A stretch of 64,000 nt of DNA, taken from assembly GCF_014205835.1 (NCBI RefSeq), contig NZ_JACHCQ010000010.1, forward strand, positions 62,001 through 126,000, given 5' to 3'. Source of the stretch: Pedobacter sp. AK013 (GTDB lineage Bacteria > Bacteroidota > Bacteroidia > Sphingobacteriales > Sphingobacteriaceae). The notes under the pieces are model-generated. The model was not told the DNA's origin, did not search any database, and saw only the letters and a list, made by a program, of their open reading frames with translations. This document shows positions 25,904-33,541 of the stretch, piece after piece (positions within the stretch are counted from its first letter, which is position 1; each line of letters begins with the position of its first letter). Position numbers and translations under genes: made by a program.

Positions 25904-26043
25904 ATATGAAATATGTGTACTTGCACTTGTTTTTTTGAGTGCCTGCGCCAACGGACAAAACCTTAAAATGAAGGATTTTGCAAAAAAAGAACGCCTATTT
26001 AAAGCCAGAATTTGAAAAAATAATGGCTTTAATTATAATTATT
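25904..26043 (+). pseudogene. Decayed lipoprotein gene fragment
   Basis: After msrB, an ATG at about 25904 begins a signal-like sequence that is out of frame with its continuation: in one frame LALVFLSACANGQN is a good lipoprotein signal with lipobox LSAC, then after a run of A residues the frame shifts again to give NAYLKPEFEKIMA before stopping. At least two indels are needed to join them. It looks like the remnant of a small lipoprotein, possibly once co-transcribed with msrB. Confidence 0.4.
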
Positions 26044-26834
26044 TAAAGGCCCGAATAATAATCATAACCTTGCTCGGCCCAATAATCTTTGGGCCTACTA
26101 TCGCTAAACGTCATATTGCCAATTCTCTTAAGGTTTTTGATGCCATATTTTACGGGTACAATAAGTCTTAATGGGGCACCATGTTCTAAACTGATCGGTT
26201 TTCCATTCATTTCATAAGCCAAAATAGTTTGAGGGTGAAATACGCTGTCTCTTTCCAACCCTACATAATATGCTTTATTTGGCGTTTCCAAACCCATATA
26301 TTGCTTCTTAGCCTGTTCTTCCAGGTTAAAATGTGCTAAAAAATCGCTTAGTCTTACACCTGCCCAATGTTGAATTTCGTCCCAGCCTTCAACACATTTA
26401 AAATCGTAAACAATTTCTGTTTTAGGCAACGCTTTTATCTCATCAATGCTAATATATTGACTATTTAAGTTATTCAGTTTTACATGGAGTTTCCAAGTTG
26501 TGATGTCGAAATCTTCATCATCTTCAATGCCTATTAAACTGTTTACCCTTGGCGTTTTCGCGGCCCGTTCTTTGTCGTAAGTTTTAACCAGGTGATTGTT
26601 GCTAAAAAAATTGCGGAAAAAGAGTTCGGTTTTGTTAAGTGCCCTACGTAAAGGAGCACGGGTGCCCCCGGTAATGCCAGGTGTTTCTTCAGGAGCATCT
26701 AAAAGCCATTTCCAGCCTGCAACGGCACCCCCGCCAAGCGCAAAGAAAGCCCCAAAAGAAATAAAATTACGGCGTTTGATTTTTTGCTCAATCGTTAGCG
26801 GGGCTTTAGCCTTCTTTTTATGATCTGTTTTCAT
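26043..26834 (-). CDS. Tat-exported YedY/MsrP-like molybdoenzyme
   Basis: A 263-aa protein. A twin-arginine signal is visible near residues 20-42 (KRRNFISFGAFFALGG followed by a hydrophobic stretch), so it would be exported folded with its Moco. The sulfite-oxidase fold follows, with Cys in DFKCVEGWDEIQHWAGVRLSDFL (about 132-154) as the Mo ligand, and EHGAPLRLIVPVKYGIKNLKRI near 212-233. It overlaps the downstream end of the cytochrome b gene by 17 bases. By homology to YedY/MsrP it reduces periplasmic methionine sulfoxide with electrons from the membrane partner. Substrate is inferred. Confidence 0.9.
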   Translation of the reverse strand: MKTDHKKKAKAPLTIEQKIKRRNFISFGAFFALGGGAVAGWKWLLDAPEETPGITGGTRAPLRRALNKTELFFRNFFSNNHLVKTYDKERAAKTPRVNSLIGIEDDEDFDITTWKLHVKLNNLNSQYISIDEIKALPKTEIVYDFKCVEGWDEIQHWAGVRLSDFLAHFNLEEQAKKQYMGLETPNKAYYVGLERDSVFHPQTILAYEMNGKPISLEHGAPLRLIVPVKYGIKNLKRIGNMTFSDSRPKDYWAEQGYDYYSGL

Positions 26835-27537
26835 CGCTATCTTCAGTTTTTTCGGTAGTTATGGGTTCTTGTCTAAGCGCTTGCTGTTCTTCTACCACTT
26901 CAAATCCGGCTACTACTGCCCTGAAATTATTCCAGCCAGCAAGAATTACCTGAACAATGTGGATTAGAAAGAAAAAGACATAGCCTATGGTTAAGGTAAA
27001 GTGTAGTATCCGGGCAAAATGGTAACCTCCGCATAGCCAGCAGATCCAGTAAAACTGCACAGGTTTGTAAATAGCCAAACCCGTTACCACCGAGCCGATA
27101 CCCATCAAAATAATGATCGTATAGGCAATACGCTGTGCAGCATTGTATTTCTTTTGTGGCGGAATGGTTTTTCGGATATGAAGATCGTGTAAAAGTACTT
27201 GCCAAGCTTCCTTAAATGAGTTTTTATTGGGCATAAGCTCTCGCCAGGCACCCGAAAAAATAGTGTAAATGATGTACAGCAAGCCATTAATGAAAAAGAA
27301 CCACATAAAAAGGAAGTGGAAAGCCATTCCTTCGGCAAGACGCTGTGGAATATGGAAGAAATTGTAAAACCATTCGGGGAAAAATTTAATCAGGCTATAA
27401 CCAAAAATAGAAATGCCGTAAGCATCGTTGGCCCAATAAATAAACAGCCCGCTCCAGATCATAATGGCCAATACCGGGAAATTTACCCAATGCGTCCACC
27501 GCATTAAAAATGTATGTTTTTCTTTGATTACTTTCAT
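26818..27537 (-). CDS. Cytochrome b561-type membrane partner of the YedY-like enzyme
   Basis: About 239 aa from the ATG at 27537 (an earlier in-frame start adds a short non-homologous leader). Four to five membrane helices with histidines at suitable depth (RWTHWVNFPVLAIMIWSGLFIYW, AFHFLFMWFFFINGLLYIIY, HFARILHFTLTIGYVFFFLIHIVQVILAGW) mark a diheme cytochrome b of the Ni/Fe-hydrogenase/b561 group. It overlaps the YedY-like gene by 17 bases, so it is the likely quinol-to-Mo electron donor, equivalent in role to YedZ/MsrQ though of a different cytochrome type. Confidence 0.88.
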   Translation of the reverse strand: MKVIKEKHTFLMRWTHWVNFPVLAIMIWSGLFIYWANDAYGISIFGYSLIKFFPEWFYNFFHIPQRLAEGMAFHFLFMWFFFINGLLYIIYTIFSGAWRELMPNKNSFKEAWQVLLHDLHIRKTIPPQKKYNAAQRIAYTIIILMGIGSVVTGLAIYKPVQFYWICWLCGGYHFARILHFTLTIGYVFFFLIHIVQVILAGWNNFRAVVAGFEVVEEQQALRQEPITTEKTEDSDENRS

Positions 27538-27574
27538 GGCGAGGCTATTTATAACTGATAAACGCAAAAGTTTC

Positions 27575-28366
27575 TCATCTGGATTTATGTATCAGCTGCA
27601 CAGCAGATAAATCATTTAATCTGGTCGCGGCAGTTATTCTGCCTGTTTTATTATCCTGTAAAAAGGCGATCAGTTCGGATGGCATTTGTTCATTTAACTG
27701 TTTCAACTGAATATTTACAGCACCATTAGTTTTGCCTTGCAATGGAAAGCTTTCGAACTGCCTTACAATTTGAACGTGGGTAAGTGTTTTGCCTTTATTT
27801 TCACCTTTCAAAACCTGGTTTGTAGCATTTGCTGTTACTAAGGCTACTGCAAGCATATAGCCGTCTGTTTGTCGATCGGTATTATAATTGATTGTGAGGC
27901 TATTTTTACTGCTTTTTTCTAGCGAAATCTGCAGATTTGCTACAGTAGGTTTTGCTAGTTCCGTTTTAATGCTGTTACGCAGAATACTTTCTTCCAAACC
28001 TACAAACTCTTTTGTTCCGTTTACTACCATTTGGGGTGTATAAACGGTTTTAAGGTTCAACCAATCTGCATATTGGTTTTGTCGTGCAGAAAATTTTGGA
28101 CTGCTAAAACTATCTTTCCAGCCTAGCCGATCCCAATAATCGACATGAAAGGCCAATAAGTACACCGCTTTGTTTTGATTTTCTTTTTCGATTTTAGCCA
28201 ATAATGCATCGGCTGGAGGGCAGCTCGAACAACCTTCTGAAGTAAAAAGTTCTACAAACGCAAAACCTGTTTTGGCGAGTGGGTTTGGTGTAGATTTATT
28301 ATCAGCAATAAAGGCAACGCTAAGGAAGCTGATCACTAAAAGTGGTAATTCTATTTTTCTAATCAT
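27575..28366 (-). CDS. Secreted DUF1223 thioredoxin-like protein
   Basis: About 263 aa from the ATG at 28366; further ATGs at 28375 and 28372 lie almost on the predicted transcript start and are less likely. An N-terminal signal (MIRKIELPLLVISFLSVAFIA) directs it to the periplasm. The thioredoxin-fold domain has FTSEGCSSCPPADALL near residue 42, a CSSC active-site-like motif. It is first in an operon with the cytochrome b and YedY-like genes and has the shared ECF promoter. A redox role in oxidant repair is probable; the exact reaction is unknown. Confidence 0.85.
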   Translation of the reverse strand: MIRKIELPLLVISFLSVAFIADNKSTPNPLAKTGFAFVELFTSEGCSSCPPADALLAKIEKENQNKAVYLLAFHVDYWDRLGWKDSFSSPKFSARQNQYADWLNLKTVYTPQMVVNGTKEFVGLEESILRNSIKTELAKPTVANLQISLEKSSKNSLTINYNTDRQTDGYMLAVALVTANATNQVLKGENKGKTLTHVQIVRQFESFPLQGKTNGAVNIQLKQLNEQMPSELIAFLQDNKTGRITAATRLNDLSAVQLIHKSR

Positions 28367-28382
28367 GGTCATCATTTTAAGT

Positions 28383-28411
28383 TTAGTCGTTTTCGATACC
28401 GAAGCCTTACA
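28383..28411 (-). promoter_or_regulatory. ECF-type promoter of the DUF1223-cytochrome b-YedY operon
   Basis: On the minus strand TGTAAGG (28411-28405), 15-base spacer, CGACTAA (28389-28383). Identical in box and spacing to the msrB and methionine-rich peptide promoters. It is arranged back to back with the sigma-factor promoter 18 bases away. Confidence 0.8.
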
Positions 28412-28429
28412 GAAAAAAATAAAATAATT

Positions 28430-28458
28430 TGTAAGGATATTTCTTGTTCTGCTACTAA
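28430..28458 (+). promoter_or_regulatory. ECF-type autoregulatory promoter of the sigma-factor gene
   Basis: TGTAAGG at 28430-28436, 15-base spacer, CTACTAA at 28452-28458; one base differs from the other three copies. The sigma gene starts 38 bases downstream, so the factor would drive its own synthesis. Confidence 0.75.
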
Positions 28459-28496
28459 ATAATTAAGTACTATATTTATATAAGACACATAAAAAA

Positions 28497-29096
28497 ATGC
28501 ACAACGAAACAGACAATGGGCTTAGGGCCAAAAGTCTCCACTCAAATCCACTTAACTGGGTTGAAAAATATGCCGATTATCTTTACGGATTTGCGATGTC
28601 GAGATTGCGGGATGAAGATATAGCCAAAGATCTGGTGCAGGATACCTTTTTGGCAGGTTTGCAAAGATTAGACCATTTTGAAGGAAATAGTGAGGAAAAA
28701 ACATGGTTAACGGCTATCCTTAAAAACAAGATTGCTGATTTTTACCGGAAACGATCTTCCAGTGGGTTGAGCAATTTAAAACTAACAGATGCCGAGAGCG
28801 AACAGCAAAATTTCTTTGACTCTGAAACAGGACATTGGAATGATAAATATCGGCCACAGGCCTTTGGTTTAGAGGTAGATAATCCTTTGATGATGAAAGA
28901 GCTGGGCAGCATATTAAATAAATGTTTGGCAAAACTCCCTGGGTTATGGTTTTCGGTTTTCTCGATGAAACATATGGACGATCTGTCCTCCGAACTGATA
29001 TGTACCGAACTTAAACTTACTGCGGCTAATTTTTGGGTAATTATGCACCGCACAAAACTTAACCTGAGGGCATGCCTTCAAAAAAACTGGAACTGA
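28497..29096 (+). CDS. ECF sigma factor of the oxidant-response cluster
   Basis: A 199-aa sigma-70 family protein. Region 2 is at residues 20-85 (YADYLYGFAMSRLRDEDIAKDLVQDTFLAGL, then KTWLTAILKNKIADFYRK), and region 4 at about 135-195 (KLPGLWFSVFSMKHMDDLSSELICTELKLTAANFWVIMHRTKLNLRACL). It is followed one base later by a zinc-binding anti-sigma factor. Its own promoter and three others nearby share TGTAAGG-N15-C(G/T)ACTAA, the likely recognition sequence. Role inferred: response to oxidised thiols or methionine in the envelope. Confidence 0.93.
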   Translation: MHNETDNGLRAKSLHSNPLNWVEKYADYLYGFAMSRLRDEDIAKDLVQDTFLAGLQRLDHFEGNSEEKTWLTAILKNKIADFYRKRSSSGLSNLKLTDAESEQQNFFDSETGHWNDKYRPQAFGLEVDNPLMMKELGSILNKCLAKLPGLWFSVFSMKHMDDLSSELICTELKLTAANFWVIMHRTKLNLRACLQKNWN

Positions 29097-29097
29097 T

Positions 29098-29364
29098 ATG
29101 ACGAGCGCGCTAAGAAATATAATTTATAACTGTAAACAAGCTACTTTTTTAATCGAAAAAAGACTTGCCGGAAAAATTACAGCTGCCGAAACCCTACAAT
29201 TGCATGTTCATCTGGCGGGTTGTTCGGTATGCAAAATTTATCAGCAACAAAGTATATTGATCAATCAGGTATTTATCGGCTTTAATGATAATGATTTTAA
29301 GCTGGATCAGGCCTTTAAAAAAACATTAACGGAGAAGATTAAAAAAGAAATAAATAAAAATTGA
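29098..29364 (+). CDS. Soluble zinc-binding anti-sigma factor (ZAS type)
   Basis: An 88-aa protein with the ZAS signature HxxxCxxC (HLAGCSVC near residues 38-45) and no membrane helix. ZAS proteins such as RsrA and ChrR hold their sigma factor until the zinc site is oxidised or modified. Being cytoplasmic, this one would sense oxidants that reach the cytoplasm. It begins one base after the sigma stop codon. Regulatory action on the adjacent sigma is inferred from context; the motif is seen directly. Confidence 0.85.
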   Translation: MTSALRNIIYNCKQATFLIEKRLAGKITAAETLQLHVHLAGCSVCKIYQQQSILINQVFIGFNDNDFKLDQAFKKTLTEKIKKEINKN

Positions 29365-29371
29365 TTTTTCT

Positions 29372-29400
29372 TGTAAGGTTTTACTTATTGCTTCGACTAA
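29372..29400 (+). promoter_or_regulatory. ECF-type promoter of the methionine-rich peptide gene
   Basis: TGTAAGG at 29372-29378, 15-base spacer, CGACTAA at 29394-29400, exactly as for msrB and the DUF1223 operon. The start codon lies 24 bases downstream. Confidence 0.8.
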
Positions 29401-29424
29401 GGAATAAACAAAACGCATAAAAAC

Positions 29425-29688
29425 ATGAAAAATCAAATTTTAAAATCAACAGGAAAATTTCTTATGGCTGCTGTAGTTGTGGCTGGTCTTTCGTTATCGG
29501 GTTATGCTTCAACCAGTAGTCCATTGCAGGAAAAAATGTCTAAAATGAAACAAGACAAAATGGAGAAAAAGAAAATGGACAAGATGGAAAAGGATAAAAT
29601 GAGTAAAATGAAAACCGATTCTATGAAAAAAGCCAAAATGGAAAAAGCTAAGATGGCGAAAGGCAAAATGTCGAAAAGTAAAATGTAA
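29425..29688 (+). CDS. Secreted methionine-rich MXKDX-repeat peptide
   Basis: An 87-aa protein: an N-terminal signal peptide (residues 1-29) and a mature part made almost only of Lys, Met, Asp, Glu, Ser and Ala in short K-M units (for example KMDKMEKDKMSKM), with 12 methionines in about 50 residues and Met as the last residue. This is the pentapeptide MXKDX repeat family. By analogy with MrpX of Azospira suillum it would be an expendable periplasmic methionine sink for hypochlorite, recycled by the YedY-type reductase and MsrB. Family seen, role inferred. It has its own ECF-type promoter and terminator. Confidence 0.88.
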   Translation: MKNQILKSTGKFLMAAVVVAGLSLSGYASTSSPLQEKMSKMKQDKMEKKKMDKMEKDKMSKMKTDSMKKAKMEKAKMAKGKMSKSKM

Positions 29689-29691
29689 AAC

Positions 29692-29727
29692 AACAGGCAG
29701 GAAAGCGTTGTCTTTCCTGCCTGTTTT
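29692..29727 (+). terminator. Terminator of the methionine-rich peptide gene
   Basis: A 14-bp stem AACAGGCAGGAAAG/CTTTCCTGCCTGTT with a 6-base loop and a TTTT tail, five bases after the stop codon. It would uncouple the peptide gene from the next gene and give a short abundant mRNA. Confidence 0.85.
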
Positions 29728-29738
29728 AACACAATAAA

Positions 29739-30320
29739 ATGAAAAGAATTATACTATTTAGTGCTTTAATTTTTGGATTATCGCTACAGGTAAAAGCACA
29801 AAAAGGCTTAAAAGAAGGAAATAATGCCCCAATGTTTAGTGGGGTTGATCAGAATGGCAAAACGGTAAGCTTGAAAAATGCGCTTAAAGCACATCGATCT
29901 GTAGTACTGTTTTTTTATCGTGGTCAATGGTGTCCTTATTGTAATAAACATATTAAAGAACTCCAGGATTCTTTAAGCCTGTTAAGTGGGAAAGATGCTT
30001 ATGTTATAGGTGTTACACCCGAAACGAAAGAAAACATTGATAAAACAATTAAAAAAACAAATGCTGGTTTTTCTATCCTCCAGGATAAAGACGATGAGAT
30101 TATGAAGGCCTATAATGTTAACTTTGTTATGGACGAAGCAACCTTTACCAAATACAAGGGTTACGGGATAAATTTAGAAGATAACAATGGGAATACCCGG
30201 CATACTTTACCCGTTCCAGCAACCTACATTATCGATCGTTCAGGTAAAATTAAATATGTCCATTTCGATCCCAACTACCAAAAAAGAGCCTCGGTAAAAC
30301 TTTTGCTTTCCAAACTTTAG
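29739..30320 (+). CDS. Secreted peroxiredoxin-like thiol reductase
   Basis: A 193-aa AhpC/TSA-like protein with a Sec signal (residues 1-20, ending VKAQ). The thioredoxin-fold active site is FYRGQWCPYCNKHIKEL near residue 62, a WCPYC motif: peroxidatic/resolving cysteines close together as in the peroxiredoxin-like_2 group. It lies 12 bases after the peptide gene terminator and lacks its own TGTAAGG box, so read-through or a separate promoter is needed. A periplasmic oxidant-handling role fits the cluster. Confidence 0.88.
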   Translation: MKRIILFSALIFGLSLQVKAQKGLKEGNNAPMFSGVDQNGKTVSLKNALKAHRSVVLFFYRGQWCPYCNKHIKELQDSLSLLSGKDAYVIGVTPETKENIDKTIKKTNAGFSILQDKDDEIMKAYNVNFVMDEATFTKYKGYGINLEDNNGNTRHTLPVPATYIIDRSGKIKYVHFDPNYQKRASVKLLLSKL

Positions 30321-30346
30321 GTCGATTTAATAAAACAATCTTTAAT

Positions 30347-30384
30347 TACACCCAGTGCTGTTTTAATGGCGGTGGGTGTTTTTG
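30347..30384 (+). terminator. Terminator of the peroxiredoxin-like gene
   Basis: Stem ACACCCA/TGGGTGT with a loop of about 18 bases and a TTTTT tail, 27 bases after the stop. Confidence 0.7.
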
Positions 30385-30783
30385 CTTAGTATTTGATAGC
30401 TGGAACTTTTTAGCCTTAAAATTTTGGAAATAATTTAGTGTTTTGCTGCGAGCTTACGCTAAAATAAAAACCGCTAATTAAACCATATAAGACATAGAAG
30501 AAGATATAAGCTTATATGGTTCTTAAATTTCTTATATGGTTAATACCCTTTCGTTTTATCATGCAGATGAACAGTGTTTTGCGCCATGCAAACCGCAAAA
30601 ATAGAACGCAGTTTTAGCCATTTAGCCCCGAGTGAAAGCGTTACCCTGCAGGTTGAGGCACGAAGCCGAAGCGTAAAGCCTAACACGGGAGCCAACTTGG
30701 TTTGATGCAGCAGCCCTGCGCTCCGAAAGAACAAAAGATACTGACCTTAATGTAAAACGGTGATGATTTTATCTGCCTGTTAT
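30385..30783. repeat. Gene-free stretch with AACCATATAAG repeats
   Basis: Holds AACCATATAAG at 30481-30491, its complement CTTATATGGTT at 30511-30521 and again at 30531-30541, so an inverted and a direct copy. A more GC-rich stretch at 30580-30735 encodes on the plus strand a short open frame beginning MQTAKIERSFSHLAPSES and ending after about 40 codons. It looks like a dispersed element rather than a gene; nothing is recognised with confidence. Confidence 0.4.
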
Positions 30784-31758
30784 TTATTTCCGCGTAAAAT
30801 CATCCATTAATTTCATGGTAATCAATGCATCCTCACCACTACATGGATTTTGTCCCTTGCCTAAAAAGTAATCAACTACCTTTTCGATCATGGGTTGTTG
30901 CACATGCGGTAAGGGTTCAAATGCATATTCTTCAGTTGACAGATCAGTTGTAACCATAATGCTATTGCCGAACATCGGGAAACTGATATGACCTTTTGAT
31001 CCATATATTACGCAACTATCTGCATGATCTTGTGGCGAAACAGAGAAGCACCAGCTGCCAGTGAAAATAACTCCGTTTTCGAACAGGATATTACCCACAA
31101 CCAGATCATCAACCTTGGTATTTTCCTGTTGCCTGGCGGTAATGCCTATGGCATTTTTCACATCGCCGAAATAATAAGTCATTAAATCTAATTGATGGGG
31201 AGCCAGATCATGAAATAAACCACCGCCAGAAATGGCCGGGTTAATCCGCCAATTATTAGCTGTTTTTGCAATAAGTGCAGGGTTGGGCGATTGGAGCATT
31301 TTTAACCGGACTAAACGTATATCGCCAATAGCATGTGCAGCCAATAGTTCTTTAACTTTTAAAAACATGGGTTGAGCCCGGCGGTAGTGGGCTACGCAAA
31401 GCTTCACCTTTAATTTGTTGGCCGCATTGGTCATGCGGTGAGCAGCTTTGGCATCTAAAGTCATGGGTTTTTCTACATATACTGGCTTGCCCGACTTTAA
31501 AGCTTCAATAGCATAAGCTTCGTGCTGCAGGGGTGGGGTAGCAATGTATATGGCATTAATTTCCGGATCATTAATCAATTGAGAAGCATCATCATACCAT
31601 TTAGGCACTTGATGTCGCCTGGCATAATCAGCCGCTTTAGCACCGTCGCGGCGCATTACTGCAACAAGTTTGGAATTGTTTACCTTATTAAAAGCTGGTC
31701 CGCTTTTTACTTCTGTTACATCTCCACAACCTATAATTCCCCACCTTATTTCTTCCAT
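30784..31758 (-). CDS. Gfo/Idh/MocA family oxidoreductase
   Basis: A 324-aa NAD(P)-dependent oxidoreductase. The Rossmann motif GIIGCGDVTEVKSGPAF is at the N-terminus, the family motif EKPMT near residue 95 carries the catalytic lysine, and HDLAPHQLDLMTYYFG near 180 carries the catalytic histidine. Substrate is probably a sugar or cyclitol but cannot be told. Monocistronic and unrelated to the oxidant cluster. Confidence 0.92.
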   Translation of the reverse strand: MEEIRWGIIGCGDVTEVKSGPAFNKVNNSKLVAVMRRDGAKAADYARRHQVPKWYDDASQLINDPEINAIYIATPPLQHEAYAIEALKSGKPVYVEKPMTLDAKAAHRMTNAANKLKVKLCVAHYRRAQPMFLKVKELLAAHAIGDIRLVRLKMLQSPNPALIAKTANNWRINPAISGGGLFHDLAPHQLDLMTYYFGDVKNAIGITARQQENTKVDDLVVGNILFENGVIFTGSWCFSVSPQDHADSCVIYGSKGHISFPMFGNSIMVTTDLSTEEYAFEPLPHVQQPMIEKVVDYFLGKGQNPCSGEDALITMKLMDDFTRK

Positions 31759-31904
31759 TATACAATCGTTTTAAAAGGTTGAATTTAGAAAATATTGCCC
31801 GAAAAAGGGTTGGATTGCAGAAATTTGGTGCCCGGGTAAGCAAATAATAACAGGATATGCCTTTGGAGGTGGTTGTTGGTTTAGCTAATTTTAGTTAAGT
31901 AAAA

Positions 31905-31980
31905 AAGAAAAGGGATTCACTTTGAGAGTGATCCCTAATCAACTAACCAAACAAATCTATTCCGGAAACCACCCCGGAAT
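31905..31980 (-). ncRNA. Candidate small RNA with terminator
   Basis: Read on the minus strand, a hairpin CCGGAAT...ATTCCGG type (31959-31980) is followed by a second stem AGGGATCACT/AGTGAATCCCT (31911-31936) and then a U-rich tail (TTTTCTTTTTT). No ORF is present. This is the shape of a short independent transcript, or of a leader for the gene at 31758. No promoter could be fixed. Confidence 0.3.
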
Positions 31981-32105
31981 CAACATATAAACGAAAGAAT
32001 TAGGAGATTGTTTTGTTAAGTTTATGTATTTGGTGTTTTTTTTGAAAAAAAAGAAAAATAAGGTCAATTATCCAAAATTAGCCTCTCTTTTTTTAGCTTT
32101 GTACT

Positions 32106-32303
32106 ATGCAAAATCTTTCCAAGAAGCTTCAGATTGATCTTATAGAACTTAAGGCAAAATATGCCTTTATTATGGATGAACTTGAAGAGACATTTGCCGA
32201 TGCTTACCTAACGAAATTGCAAGCTAAACATCGCCTGGCCGAGCAGATGATGATAGAAATGGAAAGGATACTCACCGATGAGGCTGGCGAGCATGAAATC
32301 TAA
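32106..32303 (+). CDS. Small coiled-coil-like hypothetical protein
   Basis: A 65-aa protein, almost wholly helical and charged (KLQIDLIELKAKYAFIMDELEETFADAY... KHRLAEQMMIEMERIL), consistent with a short coiled coil. Not recognised. A TAGCTTTG box lies just before the ATG, without a matching upstream TTG. Codon use is like its neighbours. No partner evident. Confidence 0.5.
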   Translation: MQNLSKKLQIDLIELKAKYAFIMDELEETFADAYLTKLQAKHRLAEQMMIEMERILTDEAGEHEI

Positions 32304-32455
32304 TCTACTAAAATAAAAAGATCATTATTGATTAAATTAATTTAAAGTAAAAGGGTACCATCTCATTTATTTGGAACTTTCATCCACGCAGCTGTCCCAA
32401 CTTCGATCATAAATCTGCTCAAATTGAAAAAATAGTGGTAACCATGCAATTTATG

Positions 32456-33409
32456 CTACCTTTTTTTTAAGGCAGGTGGTATGCTAAAAGTGGGTTTTTT
32501 GTCGGCATCTTTAAAGTTTACTTCCATAAAGTAGCGTTTTTGTTTAATGATGTAATTTTCTATAAACCATACAATATCAGGTAGGTTTTCAACCATTGGC
32601 GAGCCAGCTATTTCATGCCCCATATCTTGCACATATTGAAAGTAATACGGGTATCGGTTTTTTCTGAAAGTACGCGCAAGATACTTAGAACCAAAAAAGC
32701 CTCTGTTAAGTAATCTCACTTTGTTATAGGGTACAAGTTTATCTGCTGTACCATGGAAAAGCATGGTAGGTGCTGGTGGAATGGCATATTTTGGCGCACC
32801 GTGATAACTTAATATTGCCCCGGCAAAAGAAATTACACCTTTATATTGAAAATGCAGTGGTAGTTTAGTCGATAATGCTGTAGCATTGCGCTTGTTATAA
32901 TCAGCATGTAGTGCGGTAATAGCGCCCGCACTTGATCCTGATAAGATGATCATTGCCGTATCGATACCGAGTTCTTTTGCATTTTTGATCAGATAGGCTG
33001 TTGCATCGAAAACATCTGTTGTAGCCGTATCAATAGCTGCTTTTAAATTAGAGGTATTAAATGGACTAGGAAATTTCTTGCCCTTAAGGCCTAGTCTGTA
33101 GTCAACTGAAACTACTTTATAGTTATGTGCTATTAAAGCGTTAAAGTATTGATCAAATAACTTGCTGTCTCTGCGCCCCATTACAAAACCACCACCAAAT
33201 ACAAAAAGTATTGTTGGCTTAGTTTCTGTTATTTTGCCACTGTAATAAATATCTAATTTCAGTGCGCCTGAATCGGTTTGCGAAAATATTTTAGTGTCTA
33301 CATGATATTTCTTATCCTGGAGTACAATTTGTCCTATTGAAGATAAAGAGCTAAATAAAAGCGCTAGGAACAGCATGCTTAGCGGATATACTTTGTTATT
33401 GGGCATCAT
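32456..33409 (-). CDS. Secreted alpha/beta hydrolase (esterase-like)
   Basis: A 317-aa secreted hydrolase. Signal peptide residues 1-27 (LSMLFLALLFSSLSSIGQ). The oxyanion motif is VFGGGFVMG near 72, the nucleophile elbow GSSAG near 160, the acid Asp in HGTADKLVPY near 222 and the His in DMGHEIAG near 270: a complete Ser-Asp-His triad. It resembles bacterial carboxylesterases of the BD-FAE type. Substrate unknown. Convergent with the small gene at 32106. Confidence 0.9.
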   Translation of the reverse strand: MMPNNKVYPLSMLFLALLFSSLSSIGQIVLQDKKYHVDTKIFSQTDSGALKLDIYYSGKITETKPTILFVFGGGFVMGRRDSKLFDQYFNALIAHNYKVVSVDYRLGLKGKKFPSPFNTSNLKAAIDTATTDVFDATAYLIKNAKELGIDTAMIILSGSSAGAITALHADYNKRNATALSTKLPLHFQYKGVISFAGAILSYHGAPKYAIPPAPTMLFHGTADKLVPYNKVRLLNRGFFGSKYLARTFRKNRYPYYFQYVQDMGHEIAGSPMVENLPDIVWFIENYIIKQKRYFMEVNFKDADKKPTFSIPPALKKR

Positions 33410-33541
33410 CTATATTTTTAGGAAGAGTTCGCTAATTGCCAAATCAGATCGGCTTTAATTTCTATGCTAATTTATTGCATTTTCAGCTCTGGTGCAATTA
33501 GATTTTAAACATTAATTTACCCGGTTATAACTGCCATTGTA

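Noticed and set aside
29502..29732. Open frame opposite the methionine-rich peptide gene (76 codons, minus)
   Set aside because: It exists only because the repetitive K/M codons read as Leu/Ile/Phe on the other strand; it also runs through the terminator.
30540..30734. Open frame of 64 codons, minus strand
   Set aside because: Arg/Leu/Ser-rich shadow of a GC-richer intergenic element; no homology recognised and no promoter.
32094..32101. TAGCTTTG promoter box for the 65-aa gene
   Set aside because: No TTG at the needed distance upstream and only four bases to the ATG.
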